64,000 bases of DNA from Acidobacteriota bacterium (GCA_019639175.1 JAHBSK010000007.1:124001-188000); one strand, 5' to 3'. Positions 26,616-35,442 are shown, numbered from the stretch's first letter. Numbers and translations: made by a program. The notes: generated from the sequence alone by a model not told the origin.

Positions 26616-27044
26616 TCATCGGCCGGAAAGAACCTCGCGAACCTCTGCCCAATCAAGCCTGCGTATCTCGTCCGGCGACATACGCGACAGGGCATCGCGC
26701 GAAAGCGGTTTTGCCTGTCTTTGCGTTCCCGCTCCGGCGTCGATGGCCGCAGCAGGCCGTTCGGCGGCAAACTGTTCCGGGTGTTCCCTTCTCAGGTCGG
26801 CAACAAGTTCGTCCGCATTGACGGGCCTGCCGTCGTCGTCAAACTGTACTCGTCCGCCGACCGCACTAAACAGCAGTTCGGGCGAGAACGCACCTGCCGT
26901 TGTCAGGCCGTTCACTATTGCCTCACGCGCGTTGCGGAGCCTTGCCGCCGAGCGAAGCTCCTCATTCTCACGCCTGAGCGTTTCCAGCTCGGCCGTTTCC
27001 GGCGTCGCTGTTTCGTCTGTGTTGATGTTCGTTTCGTCGTTCAT
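26616..27044 (-). CDS. Phage scaffold-like protein
   Basis: 142 residues, highly charged. The N-terminal 50 residues are acidic and coiled-coil-like (AELETLRRENEELRSAARLRNA); next comes a segment AIVNGLTTAGAFSPELL, and the C-terminus is basic-helical. Length, composition and position directly before the capsid gene fit a scaffolding protein that leaves the prohead. No sequence family was firmly recognised. Confidence 0.6.
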   Translation of the reverse strand: MNDETNINTDETATPETAELETLRRENEELRSAARLRNAREAIVNGLTTAGAFSPELLFSAVGGRVQFDDDGRPVNADELVADLRREHPEQFAAERPAAAIDAGAGTQRQAKPLSRDALSRMSPDEIRRLDWAEVREVLSGR

Positions 27045-27135
27045 ACACGCCGCAGATTAGCCGACGCGGACGGCAAACGGAATGTCGTTTTTCCAGCTAT
27101 GCGCAACATCGTGCGGGTTGCGCGATATGCACGGT

Positions 27136-27384
27136 TCAAAGCTGCTCGCCGCCTTCATCCAGGCCTCGCGCCCATTGCCAGAACGATTCCTCAAAGACCA
27201 GCCAGCCAAGCCGCGTCGGGCGGTCGCCGACCGTTTCAAATATGCCTTCCTCGCACATCTTTATCAGCGTGTGCCGCGTGGGCGGCGGAACGATGATCCG
27301 ATGCTTTCTTATCAGCCGCTCGACCTCGCCAAGGCGGAGCTTTGACCTGACTGCGACAGTTAACGTGTGTTTTATCTGATTCAT
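27136..27384 (-). CDS. Small phage-island protein, possible DNA-binding helix-turn-helix
   Basis: 82 residues. The first half is basic (LTVAVRSKLRLGEVERLIRKHRIIV), followed by RHTLIKMCEEGIFETV, which looks like a MerR/excisionase-type helix-turn-helix, and an aromatic C-terminus (FEESFWQWARGL). It may be a terminase small subunit or a regulator of the island. It is the first gene of the minus block and faces the divergent plus block across about 230 bp (27385-27617) that should hold both promoters. Confidence 0.45.
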   Translation of the reverse strand: MNQIKHTLTVAVRSKLRLGEVERLIRKHRIIVPPPTRHTLIKMCEEGIFETVGDRPTRLGWLVFEESFWQWARGLDEGGEQL

Positions 27385-27617
27385 ATATCTGTTTTATTTC
27401 CCCGATCCTATAATTTTGCCATGAAAACCGTGAACATTGTGCGATCCGGCTCATTTCGCGCAAATGCTTATTCAGCTTTCATCAGTATTTGCATAGTCTG
27501 TTCGTGGCCGGACAAAAAAGCGTAAGCGGCGGTGAAAATCTTGATAACGGACCGCCCGGCAACATCCGGCCATTTCAAAATATCAAACATTTGTTTTATT
27601 TGCAAAACTATTTTTCG

Positions 27618-28766
27618 ATGATGAAACACCCAGAGACAAACTTTTCGGAAAAGGACATCAGAACGGCGGCGGCAATAGTCAGGATCTTTGAGACGGGCTT
27701 ACCCGCAGGCAGATATTCGGCGCTGGCGGTGCTGAATGACGGAGCGGGAATAAGCTACGGCGTTTCACAGTTCACGCACCGCTCGGGGTCGCTGCAAAAG
27801 GTTGTCGAACAGTATTTGGCAAACGGCGGAACGGTCGCCGTAAACACCTTCAGAAAACATCTGCCGGCCCTTCGGCTCCGCACCGCGTCTGCCATTCGCT
27901 CGCTTGCAGCAAACGCGGAATTCAGAAACTCACTTGTCCGCGCCGGAGCGACGGACGAGATGCGGGCCGCTCAGGAACACGTCGCCTATGAGATGTATAT
28001 GCTGCCGGCGTTGCGGGCATGTGCAGGTTCGGGCTTTACTCTCGTGCTGTCGCTTGCCGTTATTTACGATTCGCTGACGCACGGTTCTTATGCGATGATC
28101 CGCGACCGTGTCCGAATAAAAAGTTCCGAAAAAGAATTTGAAAAAGCGTGGATCACCGATTACGTCCGCCGCCGCGACGCATGGCTGGCGTCGGTGCCGC
28201 GGCTGAGCGTGACACGCTACCGCACAAAATTTTTCCTTGACCTTATCGCTGTCGGCAAATGGCATCTTGAACTGCCGCTAAAAGTGAACGGCGCTTTGCT
28301 TACCGAAAAAGGTCTCAACCTTTCGCCCGCCCAGGCGGACGAAGGCCGCACGGCTGTCGGGCCGTATGACCGACCCTCCAAAACCAAAATGCTCCATCAC
28401 GCCCCTTCACAACTTCCTCTTTTTCCCGCCAAACATCCGCAGGCCCGGCAGCCGGAAAGCGGTTCGGTGCTGCCGACGCTCGATGAGATCGAGGCACGCA
28501 TCGACCGCATCGCGGCGAAATACGATCAGGTCGAAAGGATCGCTCACAAGACGTTGACACGCACCGACCGCGCAAAATCGCTGTGGACGACCGTCGCCGG
28601 AACGCTCTGGCAAACGGGTTGGGCCGTCTTTGGCATCATCGCCGGATTGCCGCGAGAGGTCTGGTTTTTTGTCGCGATAACGGCGGCAATTCTGACGCTT
28701 ATTTACCTTTACCGGCAGATCTCGCTGGGCAAGATCCGCGAGAACAATGCCGACGAAATTGTTTAA
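27618..28766 (+). CDS. Membrane-anchored endolysin-like protein (GH46 chitosanase-like fold)
   Basis: About 382 residues. The N-terminal domain (about 5-235) resembles GH46 chitosanase/lysozyme-like enzymes: IVRIFETGLPAG holds the candidate catalytic Glu, followed by YSALAVLNDGAGISYGVSQF. A Pro-rich linker, a coiled coil (DEIEARIDRIAAKYDQVERI) and one or two transmembrane segments follow, the last near the C-terminus (VWFFVAITAAILTLIYLY). It begins the lysis/terminase block, so peptidoglycan cutting for host lysis is likely. The fold assignment is from motif similarity only. Two adjacent ATGs (27618 and 27621) are possible starts. Confidence 0.6.
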   Translation: MMKHPETNFSEKDIRTAAAIVRIFETGLPAGRYSALAVLNDGAGISYGVSQFTHRSGSLQKVVEQYLANGGTVAVNTFRKHLPALRLRTASAIRSLAANAEFRNSLVRAGATDEMRAAQEHVAYEMYMLPALRACAGSGFTLVLSLAVIYDSLTHGSYAMIRDRVRIKSSEKEFEKAWITDYVRRRDAWLASVPRLSVTRYRTKFFLDLIAVGKWHLELPLKVNGALLTEKGLNLSPAQADEGRTAVGPYDRPSKTKMLHHAPSQLPLFPAKHPQARQPESGSVLPTLDEIEARIDRIAAKYDQVERIAHKTLTRTDRAKSLWTTVAGTLWQTGWAVFGIIAGLPREVWFFVAITAAILTLIYLYRQISLGKIRENNADEIV

Positions 28767-28770
28767 CTAT

Positions 28771-28962
28771 ATGAACGACACAAAGAATCTTTTTATCGCA
28801 TACCTTAGCTCTCTTTCGTCATTTCTGACGGCGATAGAAACGCGAACGGTCATCACGCTCATCTCGGCCATCGTACTGCCGATCGTTTTCTTCGCCATCG
28901 GCAAGACGGTCGATGTGCTGATCCAGCTTTATCTTCACAACAGGAAAAAGGACGGCAAATGA
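28771..28962 (+). CDS. Small one-helix membrane protein, holin-like
   Basis: 63 residues with an amphipathic N-terminus and one strong hydrophobic segment (about 28-52, TLISAIVLPIVFFAIG), ending in a basic tail (HNRKKDGK). Its size, topology and place between endolysin and spanin-like genes suggest a holin or a lysis helper. An upstream ATG at 28747 would overlap the endolysin gene. Its stop overlaps the next start as ATGA. Confidence 0.5.
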   Translation: MNDTKNLFIAYLSSLSSFLTAIETRTVITLISAIVLPIVFFAIGKTVDVLIQLYLHNRKKDGK

Positions 28963-29300
28963 TGAAAGATGTTTTGAAATACAAACTCGCGGCTGCCGCT
29001 TTTTGTGTTGTTGCGGTCATTGCGGCGGCAATTTCCATTAGCTCTCATCTGCAAATGCAGCAAATGGAAAAAGCCGTCATCTCAGCCAAACAGTCAGCCG
29101 ATTCATCGCAAAAACACGCCGAGGAAATGGAGAAAAAGACCTATGTTTACGAAGAAAAGATACGCTATCTGGAAGAAATGCTGGCAGAGAATAGGCGGGC
29201 CGCTGAAAGGCTCGATGTCGAACTGGAAAAGCTTTCTGCTGAAACAGACGCTGCTCGCCGTGCTCTTGGCAACCGTAGCGGCGGCTCAGCAAAACGCTGA
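28959..29300 (+). CDS. Inner-membrane coiled-coil protein, i-spanin (Rz)-like
   Basis: 113 residues: a short cytoplasmic N-terminus, one transmembrane helix (about 9-30, AAAAFCVVAVIAAAISI), then a long charged coiled coil (about 32-105). That is the architecture of Rz-type inner-membrane spanins. The start overlaps the preceding stop (ATGA). The end of this gene encloses the start of the next gene in another frame, as with lambda Rz/Rz1. The assignment is by architecture, not sequence. Confidence 0.5.
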   Translation: MMKDVLKYKLAAAAFCVVAVIAAAISISSHLQMQQMEKAVISAKQSADSSQKHAEEMEKKTYVYEEKIRYLEEMLAENRRAAERLDVELEKLSAETDAARRALGNRSGGSAKR

Positions 29301-29616
29301 AACGAAACCGACCGAGCTTGAGCTTTCGCAAAGGCTGATCGCCGCGCTCGAACGCGAGAACGCTGCGCTAAAACAACGCCTCGATACGGAAAAAACGTCA
29401 AACGAGCTCCTGACCGAACTGAACGAAACGCGAAAAAGCGAGGCAGAATCTCTTCGTCAAACCATAGCAGCAAAAAATGAAGCTCTTGCTGCAAAAGATG
29501 CCGTCATCGCCGCACAGGACTCGCTTATTGCCTCGCTCAAACAAAAGAAAACGTCCGTCTGGAAACGCATCGGCGACATCGCCATCGGCGTCATTGCCGG
29601 CGCCGCCATCCGCTAA
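29215..29616 (+). CDS. Exported coiled-coil protein nested in the Rz-like gene
   Basis: 133 residues. The ATG at 29215 follows AAAGG and is out of frame within the preceding gene. The protein starts with a signal peptide (FLLKQTLLAVLLATVAAA, cleavage before QQN). Then come a coiled coil (about 30-110) and a short hydrophobic, glycine-rich tail (IGDIAIGVIAGAAIR). The overlapping out-of-frame layout recalls o-spanins, but there is no lipobox cysteine; the C-terminal hydrophobic tail might serve for membrane insertion instead. Confidence 0.5.
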   Translation: MSNWKSFLLKQTLLAVLLATVAAAQQNAETKPTELELSQRLIAALERENAALKQRLDTEKTSNELLTELNETRKSEAESLRQTIAAKNEALAAKDAVIAAQDSLIASLKQKKTSVWKRIGDIAIGVIAGAAIR

Positions 29617-29639
29617 AGCTGCGATCTCACTATCATTTA

Positions 29640-30974
29640 ATGCAAGATGAAGAACTGCCTGACTTTCACACCTGGCTGCGATCCCAAATGCCGAACTGGA
29701 CGTGGGACTGGCCGCATCAGCTTTTGATCTACAACCATCTTGAACGCATCACATCAGGCGAAACGAACCGCCTGATGATCTTCATGCCGCCGCGACATTC
29801 CAAATCGGAGACCGTGACGGTCAGATACACGGCGTGGCGTTTGATACGCGAACCGCAGATGCACGTCATTCTCGGCAGCTATAACCAACGCCTTGCCAAC
29901 CGTTTTTCACGAAAGATCCGCCGCATTGCCGAAGCCGAAATGCCGCTTGCAAAAGACCGCAAAGCCGTTGACGAATGGGAAACGACAGCGGGCGGCGGCC
30001 TGTGTGCGGTTGGTGTGGGCAGCGGCGTGACCGGTTACGGAGCACAGCTTATCGTGATAGACGATCCGGTAAAGAACCGCGCCGAGGCGGAAAGCCGCGC
30101 CTATCGCGAAAGCACATGGGATTGGTTCAACGACGACATCTATACGCGGCTCGAACCCGGAGCGGCGATGATATTGATACAGACGCGATGGCACGAGGAC
30201 GATCTGGCCGGACGCCTGCTGAAAGAGATGGCTGATGGCGGCGAGGTGTGGGAAATACTTTCGCTTTCCGCACTGGCAGAGGACAAGGACGATCCGCTCG
30301 GGCGGCAAGCGGGCGAAGCTCTCTGCCCCGAACGCTATGACAGCGACACGCTGTTAAATATAAGGAGAAAGCTGGGCAGCTATGCCTTTTCGGCGCTTTA
30401 CCAGCAGCGTCCGGTTCCGCGCGACGGCGGCCTGTTCAAACGCAAATGGTTTGGCCGTGTAGTTGACGCGGCCCCGAAAGGGCTTCGCTGGTGTCGTGCG
30501 TACGACCTTGCGGTTTCGACAAAAACGACTGCCGATTACACGGCTTCTTTCCGATGCGCGTTGGACAACAACGGCGATCTTTACATCGCTGACGGCTTTC
30601 GCGGGCGGCTCGCCTATCCCGAACAGTATCGCTATGTCGTAGAGAGAATGATGACGGAAGAACGTACTTCACACGGCATCGAAGAAGCTCTGCACGGCCT
30701 TGCCCTGCTGCAGGACCTGAAGCGTGAAAAAAGCCTGAGCCGCTATCCGCTAAAAGGTATAAAGGCCGATACGGACAAGGTCACGCGTGCCCTGGCGTGG
30801 GCAAGCCGCGCCGAAGCGCGACAGGTCGTTCTGGTTCGCGGGGCGTGGATCGATGAATTTCTGGAAGAGGTCTGCCGTTTTCCCGACGGACGCCACGACG
30901 ATCAGGTCGATGCCGTTTCGCTGGCGGTCAGAATGCTGTCAGATCAGGGAAAGAGCGGAGCAAAAGGATTTTAA
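29640..30974 (+). CDS. Phage terminase large subunit
   Basis: 444 residues. The ATPase half has a terminase-type Walker A variant in FMPPRHSKSETV and Walker B in LIVIDDPVKNRAEAES, followed by IYTRLEPGAAMILIQTRWHEDDLAGRL, a very typical coupling segment. The C-terminal RNase H-like nuclease half shows RAYDLAVSTKTTADYTA (first acidic residue), a middle ADGFRGRLAYP segment and HDDQVDAVSLAVRML near the end, the last catalytic Asp pair. It packages DNA through the portal. A short GCCTTT/AAAGGC hairpin lies just after the stop (30976-30991) at the convergent GH5 end. Confidence 0.9.
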   Translation: MQDEELPDFHTWLRSQMPNWTWDWPHQLLIYNHLERITSGETNRLMIFMPPRHSKSETVTVRYTAWRLIREPQMHVILGSYNQRLANRFSRKIRRIAEAEMPLAKDRKAVDEWETTAGGGLCAVGVGSGVTGYGAQLIVIDDPVKNRAEAESRAYRESTWDWFNDDIYTRLEPGAAMILIQTRWHEDDLAGRLLKEMADGGEVWEILSLSALAEDKDDPLGRQAGEALCPERYDSDTLLNIRRKLGSYAFSALYQQRPVPRDGGLFKRKWFGRVVDAAPKGLRWCRAYDLAVSTKTTADYTASFRCALDNNGDLYIADGFRGRLAYPEQYRYVVERMMTEERTSHGIEEALHGLALLQDLKREKSLSRYPLKGIKADTDKVTRALAWASRAEARQVVLVRGAWIDEFLEEVCRFPDGRHDDQVDAVSLAVRMLSDQGKSGAKGF

Positions 30975-30983
30975 AGCCTTTAT

Positions 30984-32258
30984 CTAAAGGCCCGACGCCG
31001 CTTTTTTTATCACTTGCAGCGTCGAACGGTCGCGGTCAAAAACGGTATAAAGCCCTTGCTCTTCCATCGGCGGATCGCCCATGTATTCGTCGCCCGGTTT
31101 CCAAAACAACTGCCCTTTTCTCTGTCTTGCCTTGCCGCCGAACGCCCAGAAATTTGCTCCGGCGATCTGCGGTTCTTTCTTTATATAAGAAAACACCGTT
31201 GTGAAATAGCGGTCACGAAACTCGGTCTTTGCCTTTGTGTCAAAAGACTGGCTGTCACGCGGCATCCCGAATTCTTCTATCACGAGCGGCTTGTTCAGAC
31301 GCTTTGCAACGGTGATGTGTTCGGCTATGTAATCGCGCGTCATTTGTTCAGCCTTTGTATATTGTTCTGCCATCTTGCCGCTTTCAAACCACGCCCAATT
31401 TTTCGGCCAAATATGGATGGTTAGATAATCGATATTTTTATCGTTGTGGATCTGTTCAAATATCTCAAGGCTTTCGGTTCCGATGCGGCCTTCGTGGCCG
31501 ATGGAAACAAGCTGTCGCGGAGCCTTGTTTTTGATGAACGCGGCGGTTTCGGCTATCCATTTTTTATAAGCCTCATTTGCGGAGGGACGCATGGGCCGGG
31601 GTTCGTTGGCTATCTGCCACGACATCACGGTCGGGTCGTCAACGTATCTTTTGCCGGTGACGCTGTTCGTTCGCGAAAGGACAAGCTCGGCCTGTTTTGC
31701 ATACGCAGCCTTGCACGGTTCGCAGGTGTAAAAATTGGCGACAAGGTCACGCAGCGTGTCCCAATCAGGCTTTTCGGTCAGCCATTTGCGGTCGATGACA
31801 CTATTCCAGATCAGATATTGCTGAAAACCGCCGCTCCATTCCCAGTTGTTGCTGAAAAACACGACCGCACGCATATCGCGCTTTGCCATTTCGGCAAGCA
31901 AGATGTCCAGACCTTTCAGAACGTCCTCATCAAACTGTCCCTGCTCCGGCTGCAGCGGCGGCCCAACTCGCGGCACGTTGTTCAAAAGCCCTTCGCCCTC
32001 CGCCCCGGCCATTACTCTTAAATTCGTCACGCCGTTCTTTTTCAAAAAGTCCAGCTCTTTCCTCAGCCGCTCAATTCCCCGCTTCCTGTCCGTCTCCAAA
32101 CCCAACAGCGGCCCATACCAATAATTCGCCCCGACAAAATAATACGCCTCACCACCCGCAACCAACCGCCCATCCCGAACAGAGACAAACTCCTGCCCGC
32201 TCGCGGAAACAACCGACATAAAAATGAACAGAAACACCAACGCGAAATGTTTTATCAT
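30984..32258 (-). CDS. Secreted glycoside hydrolase family 5 enzyme, beta-mannanase-like
   Basis: 424 residues: signal peptide (1-21, ending SASGQ) followed by a GH5-type TIM barrel. The acid/base Glu is in SWQIANEPRPM (the NEP motif), and the nucleophile Glu is in KPLVIEEFGMPRD. FVGANYWYGPLLG and NLRVMAGAEGEG near the start resemble endo-1,4-beta-mannosidases of GH5. It would act on mannans outside the cytoplasm. The ATG at 32258 begins the signal peptide; the longer upstream frame is not needed. Confidence 0.85.
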   Translation of the reverse strand: MIKHFALVFLFIFMSVVSASGQEFVSVRDGRLVAGGEAYYFVGANYWYGPLLGLETDRKRGIERLRKELDFLKKNGVTNLRVMAGAEGEGLLNNVPRVGPPLQPEQGQFDEDVLKGLDILLAEMAKRDMRAVVFFSNNWEWSGGFQQYLIWNSVIDRKWLTEKPDWDTLRDLVANFYTCEPCKAAYAKQAELVLSRTNSVTGKRYVDDPTVMSWQIANEPRPMRPSANEAYKKWIAETAAFIKNKAPRQLVSIGHEGRIGTESLEIFEQIHNDKNIDYLTIHIWPKNWAWFESGKMAEQYTKAEQMTRDYIAEHITVAKRLNKPLVIEEFGMPRDSQSFDTKAKTEFRDRYFTTVFSYIKKEPQIAGANFWAFGGKARQRKGQLFWKPGDEYMGDPPMEEQGLYTVFDRDRSTLQVIKKAASGL

Positions 32259-32311
32259 CGTCTTCGGAGCATAGATCAAACCGCTCACTTCGGCAAATCG
32301 GATATGTACAC

Positions 32312-32344
32312 ACCATCGACACATTTCGCTTATATGTCGATGGT
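32312..32344. promoter_or_regulatory. Inverted repeat between the restriction gene and the GH5 gene
   Basis: ACCATCGACA-CAT and its near-complement ATATGTCGATGGT form a 13-bp imperfect stem (about 12 of 13 pair) with a 7-base loop. It could end the restriction-modification transcript or be an operator for the GH5 gene. There is no T-run, so an operator is slightly favoured. Confidence 0.35.
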
Positions 32345-32368
32345 ATTGAATTCTCAGCAATATTTCGT

Positions 32369-33322
32369 TCAAAGATTCATGATCCAGTTACAGACAGAGG
32401 TTAATTGATCGTCCTTGGTTAGGTTGGCCGCTTGGCTAAGCACCTTAGAGTTTAGTTGTTGTAAAATTTCACCGGCCATACTTTTTTCAATAGCTGCTCC
32501 GATAAAAAAGGTTGGCGGGTTTAGGCCGAGGCCTTGAAAACTGGAGCGGACACGGTTGAGGGCAAAATTAGCGGTTTTCCAATGCTCGTCCGATCCGGCT
32601 GGGTCAATGCCGCCTTTTAGCTCTCCAAGCGCAACATATCGCGTGTTTTGCTCAAAAAGGCTTTTGCCGGCCTTCATGTCATCTGGCTTTGCATCCAGAA
32701 TAACCAGATCCACATTTTTCCTGATAAGAGGAACCGTTGTGTTCAGGACAAGCAATCGGTCACGGTCTTTCTTTTTCCAATAAAGAGCAGAGATACTCTT
32801 TTCAAGTCCCGCCTCAAGATCAGTACCTTTAGCCCAGACCTTTGTTTTCCGGTCTCTCCATGAAAACTCAACCCCGGCCAATGAAAAAACCGAGATCATG
32901 CAGCTCAGGAACCGGCGATCGCCCAAGGCACCGGCAAGATTTCGAGAACTCCCGCCCAGAGCATCGCCTTTTGTCAGCAAATATCGGTAAACAAGTTCAT
33001 CAGGAAAGCCCTCTCCGGCAGGTTCGAGAAAAGTTTCGATCAGACCAACGACAGCAGTCCGTTTATCAGCTTCGTTCAAATGTTTCAGGGATTTATCGGA
33101 AAGCCCGGATGCAGAAAGCAAGGCCTTTTGAATATCCGGCAATGTTAAAAGGTCTTTTGGCTTGCCGGCAGATTCCGCGATGGCTTTGAGTGTTCTTGCT
33201 TCAGAAACATATTTTGTGGCCAGATAATTTTTCTCAAGAGCCATGGCAATAAATCCGGCTCTGGTTTCGTCGCGTGATGTCAGCAGGTCTTCTGCCGTTG
33301 TTATCAGTTTGTCGCTTTTCAT
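32369..33322 (-). CDS. Type II restriction endonuclease, AvaI/BsoBI family
   Basis: 317 residues, the length of the BsoBI family. The catalytic PD-(D/E)XK residues are visible as Asp205 (RKNVDLVILD) and Glu234-X-Lys236 (GELKGGIDPAG), with SDEHWKTANFALNRVR after them; the spacing agrees with BsoBI. The family recognises CYCGRG, so that specificity is likely but not certain. The start at 33322 overlaps the methyltransferase stop by 4 bases (ATGA), so the two are translated together, methyltransferase first. Confidence 0.9.
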   Translation of the reverse strand: MKSDKLITTAEDLLTSRDETRAGFIAMALEKNYLATKYVSEARTLKAIAESAGKPKDLLTLPDIQKALLSASGLSDKSLKHLNEADKRTAVVGLIETFLEPAGEGFPDELVYRYLLTKGDALGGSSRNLAGALGDRRFLSCMISVFSLAGVEFSWRDRKTKVWAKGTDLEAGLEKSISALYWKKKDRDRLLVLNTTVPLIRKNVDLVILDAKPDDMKAGKSLFEQNTRYVALGELKGGIDPAGSDEHWKTANFALNRVRSSFQGLGLNPPTFFIGAAIEKSMAGEILQQLNSKVLSQAANLTKDDQLTSVCNWIMNL

Positions 33323-34743
33323 AATTTGCGCCAAAGGTAAACACACTTGCGAACCTCCGTGCGGCCAAAACTCCCCATTTGCTGGCTGCTGTTTCCTTTT
33401 CCGCGTGGCAACACAAAGATCTTTTCAATGGAATATCCAAAAGATCGGGCAAAATCCGATAGGATAAGATCGGCGGGGATCTCTTCTCCGCCGTAGCGAA
33501 CATTATCGTTGACCATTACGCAATGTCCGCCTTTCTTTGTAACACGCGACAACTCGTAAATGACAAAGCACATTTCGAGGAAATAGTTGCGAACCATTCT
33601 GGCGATGTTTTTGTTGTTCAGCTTATTCAGACCGTTCAGTGTATTAAGGACGGAATTTACCTCCGACATGGCACCGCACCGGTCATATGTATCAAGAACT
33701 TTAGCAAAAACATCCTGCCGATTCAGGGAATTGTAAAAGGCCTCCATTTGCTCGACCTTTTCCTTGTTTTCGACGGTGCATGAAAGCATTGACTGTCTCA
33801 AAGCCCGCACCGCATCATCGTCATACCCCAGAAAGGCCAATTCAAGGGCATAGGTGCGTGTGTAATCGTAACGATTGCAGTAGGGCGGCGATGTGATAAC
33901 AAAATCGAATGTTTCATTGCCATATTGAGGAAGCCGCTCGAGGCAGGACCCGGTATCACAGATGATCGATCCGCTCCCGTCTCCAAAAAAAGTGTCTGCA
34001 TCAAACAAAAGTGAGTCAGATTTAGGAAAGAGGTCTTCGGCTATCTCATTGAGCTTAATTCTGATCGCCGTCTCAAAATCCGGGATATTCCCTTTATCAA
34101 ATGGTTTTCCGGCCAGAGTTCGGTTTGACCGGAAATCCCAGCGAAGATACTGGCCGTCTTTTCGCGTAAAACTGATGTCTTCGAGAATTGAAAGGACAGC
34201 GAACTTGAGCGTGGTTTTGAGAGCCTCATCCCTGATACTCTCACAGGCCGCTATGTATTTATTCAGAAGATCTTCCGTTCTCTGAGAAAATGCCCCCTTT
34301 GTAATTTTCAAATGTCTGAAAGAATCGCCATTTACCTCAGAAGATTCAAAACCATTCAGTAATTCCCCTGCAAATCGAACAAACTCTTCAGGGTTGATTT
34401 CGGAAAGGGCCTGTCTTGCCTGAATTGCAAACGCACCAACCGGCAGCAATTCGATGCCGTGAGATTCCCATCCGAGTTCTTTCCCGACAAAAAGCGAGGT
34501 GCCGGAACCTGCAAAAGGGTCAAGCAGCTTTCCTGAAACAGGGGCATAACGATTCAGAAAATACCGGACAAGAGCGGCTGAAAATCCCTCCTTGTATTTG
34601 AATAAACGATAAAAAGGCTGTGTTTTGTTAGCCTGAAAACTGACGAGCCTGCGGTCAAGATCGTAGGCAGTCTCCAATAACGGTTCAAAGCTCTCATAAA
34701 GCCTTTGCCGTTCGGATGGCATCAATTTTGCACTCTGGATCAC
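33319..34743 (-). CDS. Type II DNA methyltransferase, partner of the AvaI/BsoBI-type nuclease
   Basis: 474 residues. The SAM-binding motif is LDPFAGSGTSLFVG and the catalytic motif is TSPPYCNRYDYTRTY, a (S/T)PPY type, pointing to N4-cytosine (or N6-adenine) methylation. GHCVMVNDNVRYGGEEIP is a late conserved segment. Motif I precedes motif IV. It protects the sites cut by the nuclease at 32369-33322 and lies directly upstream of it with an ATGA overlap. The 117 bp upstream (34744-34860) contain a degenerate trmFO start. Confidence 0.9.
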   Translation of the reverse strand: MIQSAKLMPSERQRLYESFEPLLETAYDLDRRLVSFQANKTQPFYRLFKYKEGFSAALVRYFLNRYAPVSGKLLDPFAGSGTSLFVGKELGWESHGIELLPVGAFAIQARQALSEINPEEFVRFAGELLNGFESSEVNGDSFRHLKITKGAFSQRTEDLLNKYIAACESIRDEALKTTLKFAVLSILEDISFTRKDGQYLRWDFRSNRTLAGKPFDKGNIPDFETAIRIKLNEIAEDLFPKSDSLLFDADTFFGDGSGSIICDTGSCLERLPQYGNETFDFVITSPPYCNRYDYTRTYALELAFLGYDDDAVRALRQSMLSCTVENKEKVEQMEAFYNSLNRQDVFAKVLDTYDRCGAMSEVNSVLNTLNGLNKLNNKNIARMVRNYFLEMCFVIYELSRVTKKGGHCVMVNDNVRYGGEEIPADLILSDFARSFGYSIEKIFVLPRGKGNSSQQMGSFGRTEVRKCVYLWRKL

Positions 34744-34804
34744 TTCACAGATTTTAACACAGCCGATGCTGGCTGAAGTACCGGCGATAGTAAATTACAA
34801 TTTA

Positions 34805-34862
34805 ATGATGAATAGCGCTATCAATATTATCGGCAGTGGTTTGGAGGGTAACGGCGGAGATC
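34805..34862 (+). pseudogene. Degenerate copy of the trmFO 5' end
   Basis: After ATG ATG the reading is NSAINIIGSGLEGNGG, which parallels the trmFO start (TEFINIIGGGLAGVEA), the FAD-binding glycine motif. At DNA level 28 of the first 33 bases after ATG NNN NNN match. It lies on the same strand as trmFO, about 740 bp upstream, with the gene 34861-35442 between. Confidence 0.75.
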
Positions 34863-35442
34863 ACTTTGTGCTTTCAATGCGCTCTATCGGATCGAGGAAA
34901 CGGCCTGTTCCGTTTATTTCGGTCACTTTGGCGGTAAGCATCAAGTATTGAGGATAGATCACCTGCGGATTTGGTTTTTCTACTATTGGCTTACCGTCAA
35001 TAGCGACCTTTTGACCTTTATCATCAATAATGTAAGCCATCAAAGGGTTGAATCTTTCTTGTGAATTCGGACTCCACACAATGCAGTTTTTCTGCTGCTC
35101 GTCTGAGCAGACTTTTAGCCTAGCCAAAATTGATTCCCCGGGTTTGGGGCCAAAGAACTTTAATGTGCATATTTCACGCTGGCTTTCACTAACATCCTGA
35201 CATCTGAATTTAAGGTCGATATTTCCTGTGATAGTAACAAGATCGCCGTCGCGTGCGGAAACAACCTCGTCAAAACCGACATCAGCTGTTTCAACTCGGG
35301 TTTGTCTCTCGTTTTCGGCTTTGAGTTCGGCTTTGAGTTCTGCCAGCCTTTTTTGTGAAACGGACTCCTGATAAAACGCCGAACCAACTATGCCAAAAGC
35401 GGCCAGCGCAATGAATAGATAAAAAAGGCGTGAATGCGACAT
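34861..35442 (-). CDS. Membrane-anchored protein of unknown function inserted before trmFO
   Basis: 193 residues: an N-terminal transmembrane anchor (about 5-24), a charged coiled segment (QKRLAELKAELKAENERQ), then a beta-rich soluble domain with three cysteines (FRCQDV, EICTL, KVCSD) and GDLVTITGNIDL, likely outside the cytoplasm. No family recognised. It is divergent from trmFO and sits exactly between the intact trmFO and the degenerate trmFO start at 34805-34862, so it is probably a later arrival. Confidence 0.6.
   Translation of the reverse strand: MSHSRLFYLFIALAAFGIVGSAFYQESVSQKRLAELKAELKAENERQTRVETADVGFDEVVSARDGDLVTITGNIDLKFRCQDVSESQREICTLKFFGPKPGESILARLKVCSDEQQKNCIVWSPNSQERFNPLMAYIIDDKGQKVAIDGKPIVEKPNPQVIYPQYLMLTAKVTEINGTGRFLDPIERIESTK

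Larger units (their letters stand above)
23826..30974. mobile_element. Compact phage-derived island: head, lysis and terminase genes only
   Basis: Two divergent blocks meet near 27.4-27.6 kb. The minus block (27384 to 23826) runs small gene, scaffold-like, major capsid, small gene, portal. The plus block (27618 to 30974) runs endolysin-like, small membrane protein, spanin-like nested pair, large terminase. No tail, integrase, repressor or replication gene is present. The island is inserted tightly between the S9 peptidase and GH5 genes (9 bp between the terminase stop and the GH5 stop). No attachment-site duplication was found at the ends. It is either a decayed prophage or a retained capsid module. 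Confidence 0.7.

Noticed and set aside
23731-30990. Attachment-site direct repeats around the phage island
   Set aside because: The sequences at both ends (23731-23825 and 30975-30990) were compared by eye; no shared stretch of useful length was found.
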